A DNA stretch of 7,687 nucleotides from Lentimicrobiaceae bacterium (GCA_009787675.1 WQSU01000093.1:1175-8861); one strand, 5' to 3'; positions 1 to 7,343 are shown, counted from the stretch's first letter. Program-made: numbers and translations. Notes: generated by a model not told the origin, from the letters alone.

Positions 1-297
1 CTTTTTGAAACACTATTCAATAATGGTGTTCATTTAGTAACCGGTATGAGAAACAATATGAAAAACCGTTTGATGAGTTTATATGACAAAATAATGCTTC
101 GTAAACGTTCTGTTATAGAAACAATTAATGATGAATTAAAAAACATTTGCGAAGTTGAACACTCTCGCCATCGCGCTGTCCATAACTTTGTCATGAATCT
201 CATATCCGCATTGGCTGCCTATTGTTTCTTTGACAAAAAACCTGCTATTCAGTTCGATATGGAACAATCAACAGGACAAATCGTGTTGTTTGAATAA
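1..297 (+). CDS. IS982-family transposase, C-terminal fragment (cut by window edge)
   Basis: The reading frame is open from base 1, so the start lies outside the window; only the last 98 residues are visible, about a third of a typical IS982 transposase (near 290-300 aa). IS982 transposases are DDE-type enzymes that cut and join the ends of their own element. The visible part carries the family's C-terminal signature: VTGMRNNMKNRL, then KRSVIETINDELKN, then SRHRAVHNFVMNLISALAAY. The Glu of VIETIN (bases 118-120) is the likely third acidic residue of the DDE triad; the two Asp would be upstream of the window. The Met codon at 46 is internal to the conserved region and is not the start. No frameshift or premature stop is seen in the visible part, so the copy may be intact. 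It runs convergently toward the GLUG-protein gene. The family call is from recognised motifs and has not been checked by search. Confidence 0.88.
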   Translation, partial: LFETLFNNGVHLVTGMRNNMKNRLMSLYDKIMLRKRSVIETINDELKNICEVEHSRHRAVHNFVMNLISALAAYCFFDKKPAIQFDMEQSTGQIVLFE

Positions 298-305
298 ATG
301 ATACT

Positions 306-389
306 GCCCCTTCAGGGCGTATGGATTACGTGCGCATTTCCTTCCGTAGGGCGTTGCCCTACGCTGAATTATGTAAGGGCTTCGCCCTT
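306..389. repeat. Cluster of three GGGC/GCCC mini-hairpins (Bacteroidota dispersed-repeat type)
   Basis: Three short hairpins follow one another. The first is GCCC 306-309 with GGGC 315-318. The second is a perfect 8-bp stem, CGTAGGGC 345-352 with GCCCTACG 356-363, and a GTT loop. The third is AAGGGC 375-380 with GCCCTT 384-389 and a TTC loop. The segment is GC-rich against AT-rich surroundings. Any open frame across it gives a spurious peptide of the 'PLQGV...YVRASPF' kind that I know from automatic annotation of Bacteroidota genomes, where such segments occur in many non-coding places. This indicates a dispersed non-coding element rather than a gene. Its function is unknown; folding of the RNA or attenuation after the transposase gene are possibilities. 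Confidence 0.6.
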
Positions 390-433
390 TTATGGCGTAA
401 AGCATGGGCTGACTTTTACCTTTTCTTCAGATT

Positions 434-452
434 GCTTAAACGGAACTCAGGT
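434..452. repeat. Candidate right terminal inverted repeat of the IS982-family element
   Basis: The 19 bases end in CTCAGGT; on the minus strand they begin ACCTGAGTTCCGTTTAAGC. Position (about 135 bp after the transposase stop), the ACC terminus and the change to different sequence just afterwards suit an IS982 end. The partner repeat is not in the window, so the call depends on position and recall of family ends. Confidence 0.42.
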
Positions 453-473
453 TCGTAATGTTTTAATGTCATG

Positions 474-514
474 TAAAAAAAATGTAGAGACGCCATGAAT
501 AGCGTCTCTACATT
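474..514 (-). terminator. Strong intrinsic terminator formed by a perfect palindrome, downstream of the GLUG-protein gene
   Basis: The arms AATGTAGAGACGC (481-493) and GCGTCTCTACATT (502-514) pair perfectly over 13 bp with an 8-base loop. Read on the minus strand, the stem ends directly in eight T (complement of the A run 475-482), the classic intrinsic terminator form. It lies 43 bp past the stop codon of the GLUG-protein gene. On the plus strand no T run follows directly; the nearest (531-537) is 17 bases away, so termination of the convergent transposase transcript is less certain. Palindromes with GTAGAGACG/CGTCTCTAC arms occur as dispersed repeats in several bacterial phyla (my recollection), so this may be a mobile palindrome now serving as terminator. 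Confidence 0.75.
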
Positions 515-556
515 CGGGACTGAACATCCCTTTTTTTCTATCAATATTATTTCCTA

Positions 557-3430
557 CTATTCTTTCACTACCCTTTTAACCACAACACCCGCCTCAGTGG
601 CTATTTTTACAAAATAAACTCCTGAAGGAAGGTGAGAGATGTTGATGAGTTGATTTGATGATGAGGTGATGAGATGATTTGATGAAATTTTTCTGCCATA
701 AGTATCAAAAATTTCCACCTCGACTACGCTCGGTGCCTCCATTCCTAATTCGCAATTCGTAATTCGTAATTCCCCGCTCGTTGGGTTGGGGTAAACTTTA
801 ACTGCATCGTTTGCAAGGGTTTCGATGGAGAAACCGCCGCCAAATTGCCAAAGAAGAATGGGGAAACCGTTGTTGATGGGCGTACCATAGTCAACTTTCC
901 ATGCAGGAACAGGCAAACTTTGATTTAACGTGGTAACAAACTCCGCTTTGCGCATCTCTTCAGATGACATCATGCCCTCGCTGGTAGTGCTTCCGCCTGT
1001 GGCTACGCTCTGACCGGTAATCTCTCCATTGAAGAAACAGTTGTAAACAGTAACATTGGTGGCAGCGCCAATAACTCCGCCAATTGTAGAGGATTGACCT
1101 GTAACTGCGCCCGCAGCATAGCTGTTGCGAAGACTTCCTTGACTGCTGTAACCCACCAAACCGCCGGCATTTGAACTGCCGGTTACTGTTGCTGTACTAT
1201 AGCAACTTGTAATGCCTGAGGTAGCGCCCGGACTTTGATAACCCGCCAAACCACCACAATAGCTTGAGGATGAGATGGCGCCGCCACTAACATAGCAACT
1301 TGTAATTTTGGTGTTTTCTGCATAAGCCACAATACCTCCGGTATATTCTTTGGCATTTACGGTAACATTCACCAAACCAAGATTGTAAATAGTGCTGTTT
1401 TTGGCATAACCGAAAAGTCCTTGATATGAATCGGTGGCATGGTCAAGATAAAGATTAACGATTTTTCTTGAATTACCGTCAAACTCTCCACTGAAAGGAT
1501 GGGCTGGGTAAGTTCCTATGGCGTTGATGCTGTTTGGGGTAGCAGGTAAAGTAATATCATTGGTAACTAAAAACTTTTGTCCGCTAAAAGCATTGCCTTC
1601 ACCCACCAATTGGGCTAAAAAAAGCAGGTCATCAATACTCCCTATCAAATTTGACATGCCGTTTTGGTTAAACAATAGCGTAGTGAATTGTTTCACATCG
1701 CCATACACTGTGCCATGTGCTGTGGTGCAATAGGTTTTATAGGAGTAAGCGGCGCCGCGGGGCAAATTGGTAAGCGTATGGGTTAGGGAAGTAGCCGTAG
1801 TGCTGAGTTCAATAGTTTCTTCGCCGGTAGGGGTTGTTAAAATAAAACCTTGTTTAAGCACCGTTGCATCACCAAAATTAGTTGTACCATTCAAAATAGC
1901 ACTGGTGCGGGTAATATCCGTAGCCTCTTTGGTGGTTGCAGAAACAGATAAAGTATTGAATGCCATTACACTTCCATAAATAATGTTGGTTTCTGTAATT
2001 TTAATAAATGAGCGGAATTGATACTGTTTTCCGGGAGTTAACGCTGTGAGTATATGAGAAGTGGCTGTACCTGAAAGGTTAACAGGGGTATAGTTGGATT
2101 CTGTTGTTAATTTATATTCAAATCCTCTGCCCAAAATATCTTTAACCCCTAAAAAGAAAGCGCCATTAAGAGTGGCTTTGGTTTGCGTAATGCCTGTGGC
2201 AGTCAGCGTGGTGGTTGCTGTAGGATAATTCACGCCGAAAAGAACAGGAAAACCATTGTTAAAATAAGGTTCAGTATCCTGCGCAAAAGCAACCCCCAAC
2301 TGAGTAACCATGGCGAGGCTTTTCATAAATGTTTCTGTTTGAACAGCAGCATTGTTAGCATTTGCAGCAGAGCCGCTCAAATAATGGGCATTGGTGATCG
2401 TAGCGCCTTGATTGGCTGCCACTGCATAGTCTGCTGTGCCTGCATGGTAAACATTGCTGATATTTAATTTGCTCATTAAGTCGGGCATTCCCCCTACAAT
2501 ACCTCCTGAATAATAATTAGAGACAATTTTTCCCATATTATATACATTAGAGATGTTCGTAGGATTATAGGCATTATTTCCCAGAATGCCACCGGCACAG
2601 TTAGCAGTAATCGTTCCCGTATTGCAACATTCATTAATTATGGCAGTTGAAAGTGAGATATTAAAATTCATTCCTACCATACCGCCGGCATAAATAGCGC
2701 TCACATTTCCCAAATTATAACATTGGCTCATCATGAACCACCCATTACTATTTCCTATAATACCGCCGGCGCGCCCTGTTTCATTGCTGGAGACAGCAGA
2801 AACAGCGCCCATATTGCAGGCTTTGCTAATCGTAAGTTCTCCTTCATTGTATCCAACAATGCCCCCCGCCTGCCAAGCGCCGGCAGATACAGAACCCATA
2901 TTCAACACATTTTCTATGGTTACTTCGCCCCGTATTAAACCCACAAAAGCGCCGGCAGCATTCTGCACGCTGATGGCAGTGCCCGACAAGGTGAGGTTTT
3001 TTAGGCTTCCTGCCCCAATCATGCCAAACAACCCGCTTTTTTGCGGAGCTGATGTGTTGATATACAGGTTGTAGATAGTTTTATTATTACCATCAAAATG
3101 TCCGCCAAAAGCATAAAAATTTACATCGTCAACATAATAGCCTATAGGTGTCCATTGCAAAGATGAATTGCCGTTGAGATTAATGTCCACCGTCATTTTA
3201 TAATAGGTGTTTAATCCAATGATGTGATCGGTAGCATCAATACCGTTGTTTACCAAATAAGCCAAATAGGCTAAGTGTTTGGCGTCTTCAATTAAATACG
3301 GATTAGTTTGTGTACCGTCTCCATTGTCGAAAGGAGCTTTAGAACCATCCCATACACTTTGTGCGTAGGATACTACAGAAGTTGCACTCAAGCAAATGAA
3401 AGCGAATGCGAAAAAGAATAATTTTTTCAT
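557..3430 (-). CDS. T9SS-secreted GLUG-repeat surface protein with Fn3-like domains and type A sorting domain
   Basis: The product is 957 aa and is probably a surface or extracellular adhesin-like protein; no catalytic domain is recognised. It starts with a Sec signal peptide (MKK, hydrophobic 4-20, likely cleavage after A23 in SYAQS). Residues 40-400 form a first module with FGGHFDGNNKTIYNLYI and GLFG motifs, then about six GLUG repeats (near 160, 188, 221, 248, 279, 308; typical unit AGGIVGYNEGELTISKACNMG), closing with NNGFPVL (391-397). Two Fn3-like domains follow at about 402-495 and 496-585. A second GLUG module (about 590-863) repeats the plan: FSGEFDGNSRKIVNLYL, four repeats (698, 726, 756, 784) and NNGFPIL. 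The last 80 residues are a T9SS type A sorting domain (KVYPNPTSGEL, VEIFDTYGRKI, LPSGVYFVKI, terminal VVKRVVKE). The start at 3430 is fixed by the signal peptide; no Shine-Dalgarno is seen. It is probably co-transcribed with the protease gene 40 bp upstream. Its ligand is unknown. Confidence 0.9.
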   Translation of the reverse strand: MKKLFFFAFAFICLSATSVVSYAQSVWDGSKAPFDNGDGTQTNPYLIEDAKHLAYLAYLVNNGIDATDHIIGLNTYYKMTVDINLNGNSSLQWTPIGYYVDDVNFYAFGGHFDGNNKTIYNLYINTSAPQKSGLFGMIGAGSLKNLTLSGTAISVQNAAGAFVGLIRGEVTIENVLNMGSVSAGAWQAGGIVGYNEGELTISKACNMGAVSAVSSNETGRAGGIIGNSNGWFMMSQCYNLGNVSAIYAGGMVGMNFNISLSTAIINECCNTGTITANCAGGILGNNAYNPTNISNVYNMGKIVSNYYSGGIVGGMPDLMSKLNISNVYHAGTADYAVAANQGATITNAHYLSGSAANANNAAVQTETFMKSLAMVTQLGVAFAQDTEPYFNNGFPVLFGVNYPTATTTLTATGITQTKATLNGAFFLGVKDILGRGFEYKLTTESNYTPVNLSGTATSHILTALTPGKQYQFRSFIKITETNIIYGSVMAFNTLSVSATTKEATDITRTSAILNGTTNFGDATVLKQGFILTTPTGEETIELSTTATSLTHTLTNLPRGAAYSYKTYCTTAHGTVYGDVKQFTTLLFNQNGMSNLIGSIDDLLFLAQLVGEGNAFSGQKFLVTNDITLPATPNSINAIGTYPAHPFSGEFDGNSRKIVNLYLDHATDSYQGLFGYAKNSTIYNLGLVNVTVNAKEYTGGIVAYAENTKITSCYVSGGAISSSSYCGGLAGYQSPGATSGITSCYSTATVTGSSNAGGLVGYSSQGSLRNSYAAGAVTGQSSTIGGVIGAATNVTVYNCFFNGEITGQSVATGGSTTSEGMMSSEEMRKAEFVTTLNQSLPVPAWKVDYGTPINNGFPILLWQFGGGFSIETLANDAVKVYPNPTSGELRITNCELGMEAPSVVEVEIFDTYGRKISSNHLITSSSNQLINISHLPSGVYFVKIATEAGVVVKRVVKE
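637..682. repeat. 24-bp tandem repeat inside the GLUG protein's sorting domain
   Basis: Bases 644-661 and 668-685 are near-identical 18-mers (17 of 18, differing only at 650/674), repeating at a 24-bp period. In the minus-strand gene this gives an 8-residue repeat, SNHLITSS (917-924) and SNQLINIS (925-932). It lies between the conserved YGRKI and LPSGVYF strands of the sorting domain, a loop where length variation is tolerated. The low-complexity GATGA/GATTT composition differs from the rest of the gene. Confidence 0.7.
740..773. repeat. 7-bp tandem repeat (TAATTCG) inside the GLUG protein's sorting domain
   Basis: Four consecutive heptamers are seen at 746-752, 753-759, 760-766 and 767-773: TAATTCG, CAATTCG, TAATTCG, TAATTCC. 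Three units make 21 bases, so the array stays open and encodes a heptapeptide pattern, here ELRITNCELGM (887-897). I recognise ITNYELR-like strings in many Bacteroidota sorting domains, where the same repeat also occurs between genes. Next to it, bases 716-735 (encoding PSVVEVE) resemble another dispersed Bacteroidota motif with CACC/GGTG ends; that resemblance is from memory. Confidence 0.65.
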
Positions 3431-3470
3431 TTTTTAGATATAATTTAATTTTGTGAATAAATAAGTGACG

Positions 3471-6400
3471 TTACTGTTTGATCATTTTCATTGTTTCCCT
3501 TTTATGGTCATCTCTTTCAAAAGTAATAAAATAGATGCCGGCAGGAATATGGGCTGTGGTAAAGGAGGTTTTTCCTTGCAAGTCTATGGTTGCCATTCTT
3601 TGTCCCATAAAATTGTCGATAAGGACTTTATTGACCATAGCGGCATCTCCTTCAATATGAATAATATCTCCAAAGGGGTTGGGATAAGCGTAGAAATTGC
3701 ATAGACTATTGTTTTTAATAGATGATAAAGAAAGTATTACGGGTACTTCCTTATCACTGTTTTCAACTTTTACGGTTCCCGATACGGTGGGATACCCCAA
3801 TTTAGCAACCGAATAGCTGTAAGTGCCGTCAGCCACAAAATTCACTTTGAATTGGTTTTTGGCAAGGACATAGCCGTCGAAAGTGATGGTGGCGTCTGTT
3901 ACGGGTTGGTTGTTTTCATCGGTAATTACAAATGACACATTATGATAGGCTTCGGTTTCGTAGATTTTGGCAGCCCAACCGGCAAGTTGTGTAGAGGCAT
4001 TTGATTTAAAGACAAAGGTTAAAGCGCCGTCAACGTTGGTAGCGGTATAATCCTTAGGCAATTCCGAGCCTGTTAATGTGGCGATCAGCGCACTGTTTAA
4101 TGCTGCCGTGCCGTTATATACAAGCAAATTGTCAGCCGAAGTTTCCACATTAAATTCAGAGAAGTTGATTTTTAACTTCTTACCGGCATTTACAGGCAGG
4201 AATGTAATCTTTAAGTTTTCACTGGAAGAATAGTTGTTGTTGGGACCGCCCGTATCGTAGAAATTAGCATAAGTTGTAGAGAAAGTTTCATTTCCCATAT
4301 AATAAGCGGGTGCAACACCAATGCTGTTGGTGTAAATCAGGCTGTTCATATACGCGCCGGAGGAGGCTCGCACTACCACACTTGCCGCAGCGCCCACAGG
4401 AGCGCTCCCCACATTAAGCAAAAATTTGACAAGCACACTTTTTCCTTTCTCCAATGTTTCCACCAATGCAGTATTGGCAGCCATTGTCATATACTCGGAT
4501 GAAGTTGAAACAGCAGCATTTAGGTTGTTTAAATCTAAAGAACCACTGTTTTCGAATACTACTACCAAATTTTGAACTGCACTGGCATTGAATTGGTTTA
4601 AACGAACGCCGCTCATGTTTTCAATATAAACCTCTTTAATATTCAGCGTGGGGGCAAGAGGCTGCAATTGTACAGGCGCTTCCCATGTATAGGTTTTACC
4701 CTCGTATTGGCAGGATATTAATAAATTTATAATGATTAATTCATGATTGGGAACATTTTCTGCGATTGTTATAAATAAATCGTTTTCAGAATTATATACT
4801 GCTCCTGCTGCAATTGTATTTAATTCTAAAGGCAATTCGGGAAGGGTAATATACGAAGAGGCTGTAGTTACTTTCACCACTACATTTTGAGCGTTGTAAG
4901 GTGCAGCCGACAAGTTTTTCAATTCAAAATCAATGCCTACTTGTTTTCCAAAAGCAGGCGCTTCTGTTAATTTATGAGATTGCAAATAGAGATAAGGTTG
5001 TGCACCCGCTTTAGGAACTACTACGCCTTGATAGGTTACCAGATTTTTACCGATTATGGTAAGATCTAACGGGGTTGGAGTGGTAACAGGTTCGTTTATA
5101 AATATCTCTGCAATTCCATTTTCAACCATTGCTTTGCCGAGAATGATCACGCCTTCGTTTTCAGTCTTCAAGGTGAGTGCGGCAACTGCGCCGTTGGCAT
5201 TAGCACACGCCACCAGTAAGGAGGTTGACTCACCCAGAATTAAAGCGGAAATATCGGAAATCTCTATCTCCTGTGGAATTTTGGTGCGAATCATCAATGT
5301 GGGGTCTCCAAACACCGTCCAAGAGTCGAAAACTTCTATGAGATCACTTGATGTGCCATGCCTCAGTAACATTTTTTGAGTGGCGTTAATGGCGGCGCCG
5401 GCAAAAGTTCTTTTTGTTCCGGGCGCAGGATAAGAAGGGTATGGTGAGGGCAGATCCAAACAAATATTAACAAATTCATCTTGTGCGGTCATTGGCGGCG
5501 CCCAACTCAGGTTTGTGGTAGCCATGAGCGTTGCCACTGCGCCTGTGGGCTGGTTGTTATGTGTGCCCCGCATCCATGCTTCGGCAAAACAGGTTTGAGA
5601 GTGATTGAATTTTCCGGTGAGGCAGGCTTGGGAAAAAATAAAAGGCAGTTTGCCTGTGTTGGTTAAGGCGTCCACATGCCCTGTATTGTATTGCACACCG
5701 TTGCTCATGTTTAATGTCCATGCCGTTTGAATGCCGTGATTGCAATAATTAGTCATTGAAACCCCGTCATTAAAACGTTGCGAGATTTGGGCAGCAGAAG
5801 TTTCCGGCACGCCACAGTTTTGACCATATTCTTGATAAACAGGATTGTATCCATATTCCAACAATCGGTCTCTTATTTTATTGATGTGTATATAGTCATT
5901 CTCGTCGCCATGCCCGCCTGTTCCTTCATTTGCCGATATGCCAACTGCCACAGGAATCCATGTATCGGAGGTGTTGATGTCGCGTTCATACCAAATGCTG
6001 CGTTGCACTTGAGTTTGAACATCTCCTACGGTTTCCGCCGACATTCTGCCAATTAAAACTTCCATATAGGCATCGCTGCCCGTAAGTTGTCCGTAGTAAT
6101 TGTCTGTAAGCACTGTAGGCTCGTTGCCGGGGAAGGCTCTCATGTAAACGTGCGCCGGTATTTGTGCAAAGTCGCCTACCAAAAGCACATACGCCAAGTT
6201 ATGGGCAGGGGAATTGTAATAATCTTTAATGTAGTTCTTTATATCGGAAACTGTGGTTCCGGTGGTTTGGGTAGTAACAATCGTCGTTTCGCGTCCTATG
6301 GTGTGTTTCCAATTCACGTAGGGTTTCATGGCATCTACAAAGGCGGGATGACAAATAATCAACAATTCGCCCTCTTCTTCCGTTGGATAATTTTTAGTAA

Positions 6401-7094
6401 GGGAAGGGTGGTTAATAAACAGGCTATTGTACATGTTTTGGAAGGTGGGGTCAACGGAGGTGTGTCTTTTGTGAGTGGTAAACTCGTTTACGCCCGGCGT
6501 GTTGTTAAAGATTGCGGTAACGGTAATTTCCGAATAGATTCTCAGCGTTTTTGTAACCGGATTATATTGCACCGGATAGGCGAAAATGGATTGTCCTCTC
6601 ACATCACGCATAATAAAGGGTTCGTCCGCCACTGCGGGGATGCCCGGAAAGAAAGCATCCACTTCATACACATTTCCTTTTTGGTAAGACACGGTTGCAG
6701 GATTGATGGTGCGCAGCAAATTCCCTTTTGAGGGTGCAATGTCAACATTTTCAATTTCTGTATATTCTCCGTAAGTAATTTGAAGTTCTGTGGAACCTGT
6801 TTCGGGAAGTATAATTGCGGCGGGTAAATAAACGAGTTCGGGATTCCCAACCTCCATCATCAGCGGAGCTTTGCCCGACGCCATCGTGTACATTTTGCCG
6901 TGTTCCGTTTCTACCTCAATCAAATTCAACTCATTCATGTCAAATTGGAGCGTTACGGCGTTTAGCACCTCCCCAACCAAGGTTACATTGTTTTTGCCCG
7001 TGTAATTTTTGCCGACCACAATGGGTCTGTTTTGAGCAAAGAGACTTACTGACAACAAAGTTAATGCGAGAATAAAGAGGTAGTGTTTTTTCAT
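3471..7094 (-). CDS. Gingipain-like cysteine protease (peptidase family C25), T9SS-secreted
   Basis: The 1207-aa product is a predicted secreted endopeptidase. The start at 7094 is chosen because MKKHYLFILALTLLSVSLFAQ is a typical signal peptide; a frame extension to 7175 would add 27 residues before it. Order of parts: propeptide about 22-235 (K209-R210 is a possible processing site); C25 catalytic domain about 242-603; Ig-like domain about 607-695; CARDB/BatD-like stretches about 700-925; CUB-like domain about 930-1046 (YDTGGPNNNYS, FNVE, DNLLVYNG, GWAAKI); Cna-B/carboxypeptidase-regulatory-like domain about 1050-1122; type A sorting domain 1134-1207 (FYAYPNPFGD, IPAGIYFITF, terminal KMIKQ). 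By alignment to RgpB from memory, H453 (NYCNHGIQTAW) and C491 (FSQACLTGKF) match catalytic H211 and C244, E390 is the probable supporting Glu, and D400 and W531 match S1-pocket D163 and W284. Arg specificity is thus inferred. It is first gene of a likely operon with the GLUG protein. No symbol is given because orthology to rgpA/rgpB is not shown. Confidence 0.92.
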   Translation of the reverse strand: MKKHYLFILALTLLSVSLFAQNRPIVVGKNYTGKNNVTLVGEVLNAVTLQFDMNELNLIEVETEHGKMYTMASGKAPLMMEVGNPELVYLPAAIILPETGSTELQITYGEYTEIENVDIAPSKGNLLRTINPATVSYQKGNVYEVDAFFPGIPAVADEPFIMRDVRGQSIFAYPVQYNPVTKTLRIYSEITVTAIFNNTPGVNEFTTHKRHTSVDPTFQNMYNSLFINHPSLTKNYPTEEEGELLIICHPAFVDAMKPYVNWKHTIGRETTIVTTQTTGTTVSDIKNYIKDYYNSPAHNLAYVLLVGDFAQIPAHVYMRAFPGNEPTVLTDNYYGQLTGSDAYMEVLIGRMSAETVGDVQTQVQRSIWYERDINTSDTWIPVAVGISANEGTGGHGDENDYIHINKIRDRLLEYGYNPVYQEYGQNCGVPETSAAQISQRFNDGVSMTNYCNHGIQTAWTLNMSNGVQYNTGHVDALTNTGKLPFIFSQACLTGKFNHSQTCFAEAWMRGTHNNQPTGAVATLMATTNLSWAPPMTAQDEFVNICLDLPSPYPSYPAPGTKRTFAGAAINATQKMLLRHGTSSDLIEVFDSWTVFGDPTLMIRTKIPQEIEISDISALILGESTSLLVACANANGAVAALTLKTENEGVIILGKAMVENGIAEIFINEPVTTPTPLDLTIIGKNLVTYQGVVVPKAGAQPYLYLQSHKLTEAPAFGKQVGIDFELKNLSAAPYNAQNVVVKVTTASSYITLPELPLELNTIAAGAVYNSENDLFITIAENVPNHELIIINLLISCQYEGKTYTWEAPVQLQPLAPTLNIKEVYIENMSGVRLNQFNASAVQNLVVVFENSGSLDLNNLNAAVSTSSEYMTMAANTALVETLEKGKSVLVKFLLNVGSAPVGAAASVVVRASSGAYMNSLIYTNSIGVAPAYYMGNETFSTTYANFYDTGGPNNNYSSSENLKITFLPVNAGKKLKINFSEFNVETSADNLLVYNGTAALNSALIATLTGSELPKDYTATNVDGALTFVFKSNASTQLAGWAAKIYETEAYHNVSFVITDENNQPVTDATITFDGYVLAKNQFKVNFVADGTYSYSVAKLGYPTVSGTVKVENSDKEVPVILSLSSIKNNSLCNFYAYPNPFGDIIHIEGDAAMVNKVLIDNFMGQRMATIDLQGKTSFTTAHIPAGIYFITFERDDHKRETMKMIKQ

Positions 7095-7175
7095 AAATAT
7101 AATTTTGCTATTTGTATTAATATCTGGGACAAAAAAAAGGTTTTTTAATCTATACGACTCATAGGATCCAAACAA

Positions 7176-7205
7176 CTTAATTCAAATTCATGAAATTGAA
7201 TTAGG
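7176..7205. promoter_or_regulatory. 30-bp imperfect palindrome upstream of the protease gene (possible operator)
   Basis: The dyad is centred between 7190 and 7191. Thirteen of fifteen base pairs match; the exceptions are 7177/7204 (T/G) and 7186/7195 (A/A). The core is TTCAAATTCA|TGAAATTGAA. It lies about 80-110 bp before the protease start codon, where a transcription-factor site would be expected. With no loop and an AT-rich stem it is more plausible as a DNA-level binding site than as an RNA hairpin. No specific regulator family can be named. Confidence 0.4.
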
Positions 7206-7343
7206 AAGGGTTTGGCTTCCCTGAGTTTTTACCCTACTTTAGAACAAAAGTGCACCGAGTTGTGGACATAAGATTCTGACACTTGCATGGTGGAACAGAC
7301 GTAACTGTTACAAGACAGTCATGTTGTTTTGTTTATAAGAAAA

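Larger units (their letters stand above)
1..452 (+). mobile_element. Right part of an IS982-family insertion sequence
   Basis: This comprises the transposase fragment, about 136 bp of non-coding DNA, and a candidate terminal inverted repeat ending near 452. The left end and the matching repeat are outside the window, so neither the total length nor the target-site duplication can be checked. The right boundary is inferred: the segment 434-452 read on the minus strand starts ACCTGAGTTCC, and IS982-family ends typically begin with ACC. The non-coding part is longer than usual for this family because it contains the hairpin cluster at 306-389. Confidence 0.55.

Noticed and set aside
298..498. 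66-codon plus-strand frame directly after the transposase
   Set aside because: It translates the GC-rich hairpin cluster and the IS end; the peptide is the spurious 'PLQGV...YVRASPF' type and has no domain.
306..514. Possible CRISPR array from the successive hairpins
   Set aside because: The hairpins differ in sequence and spacing; there are no repeated direct units or spacers.
516..537. GGGA/TCCC hairpin followed by seven T as a plus-strand terminator
   Set aside because: The stem has only four base pairs with a seven-base loop; too weak to call, although it could help the adjacent larger palindrome work on the plus strand.
6087..6731. 214-codon plus-strand frame
   Set aside because: It lies wholly antisense to the protease gene, whose frame has clear domains; no motif is seen in the antisense product.
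7095..7175. N-terminal extension of the protease to Met at 7175
   Set aside because: It would bury the signal peptide 27 residues inside; Met at 7094 begins a standard MKK signal sequence.
7204..7220. GGAAG/CTTCC hairpin
   Set aside because: Five-bp stem without a T run; expected by chance and partly overlapping the larger dyad.
7304..7319. ACTGT/ACAGT inverted repeat
   Set aside because: Five-bp arms only; no supporting context.
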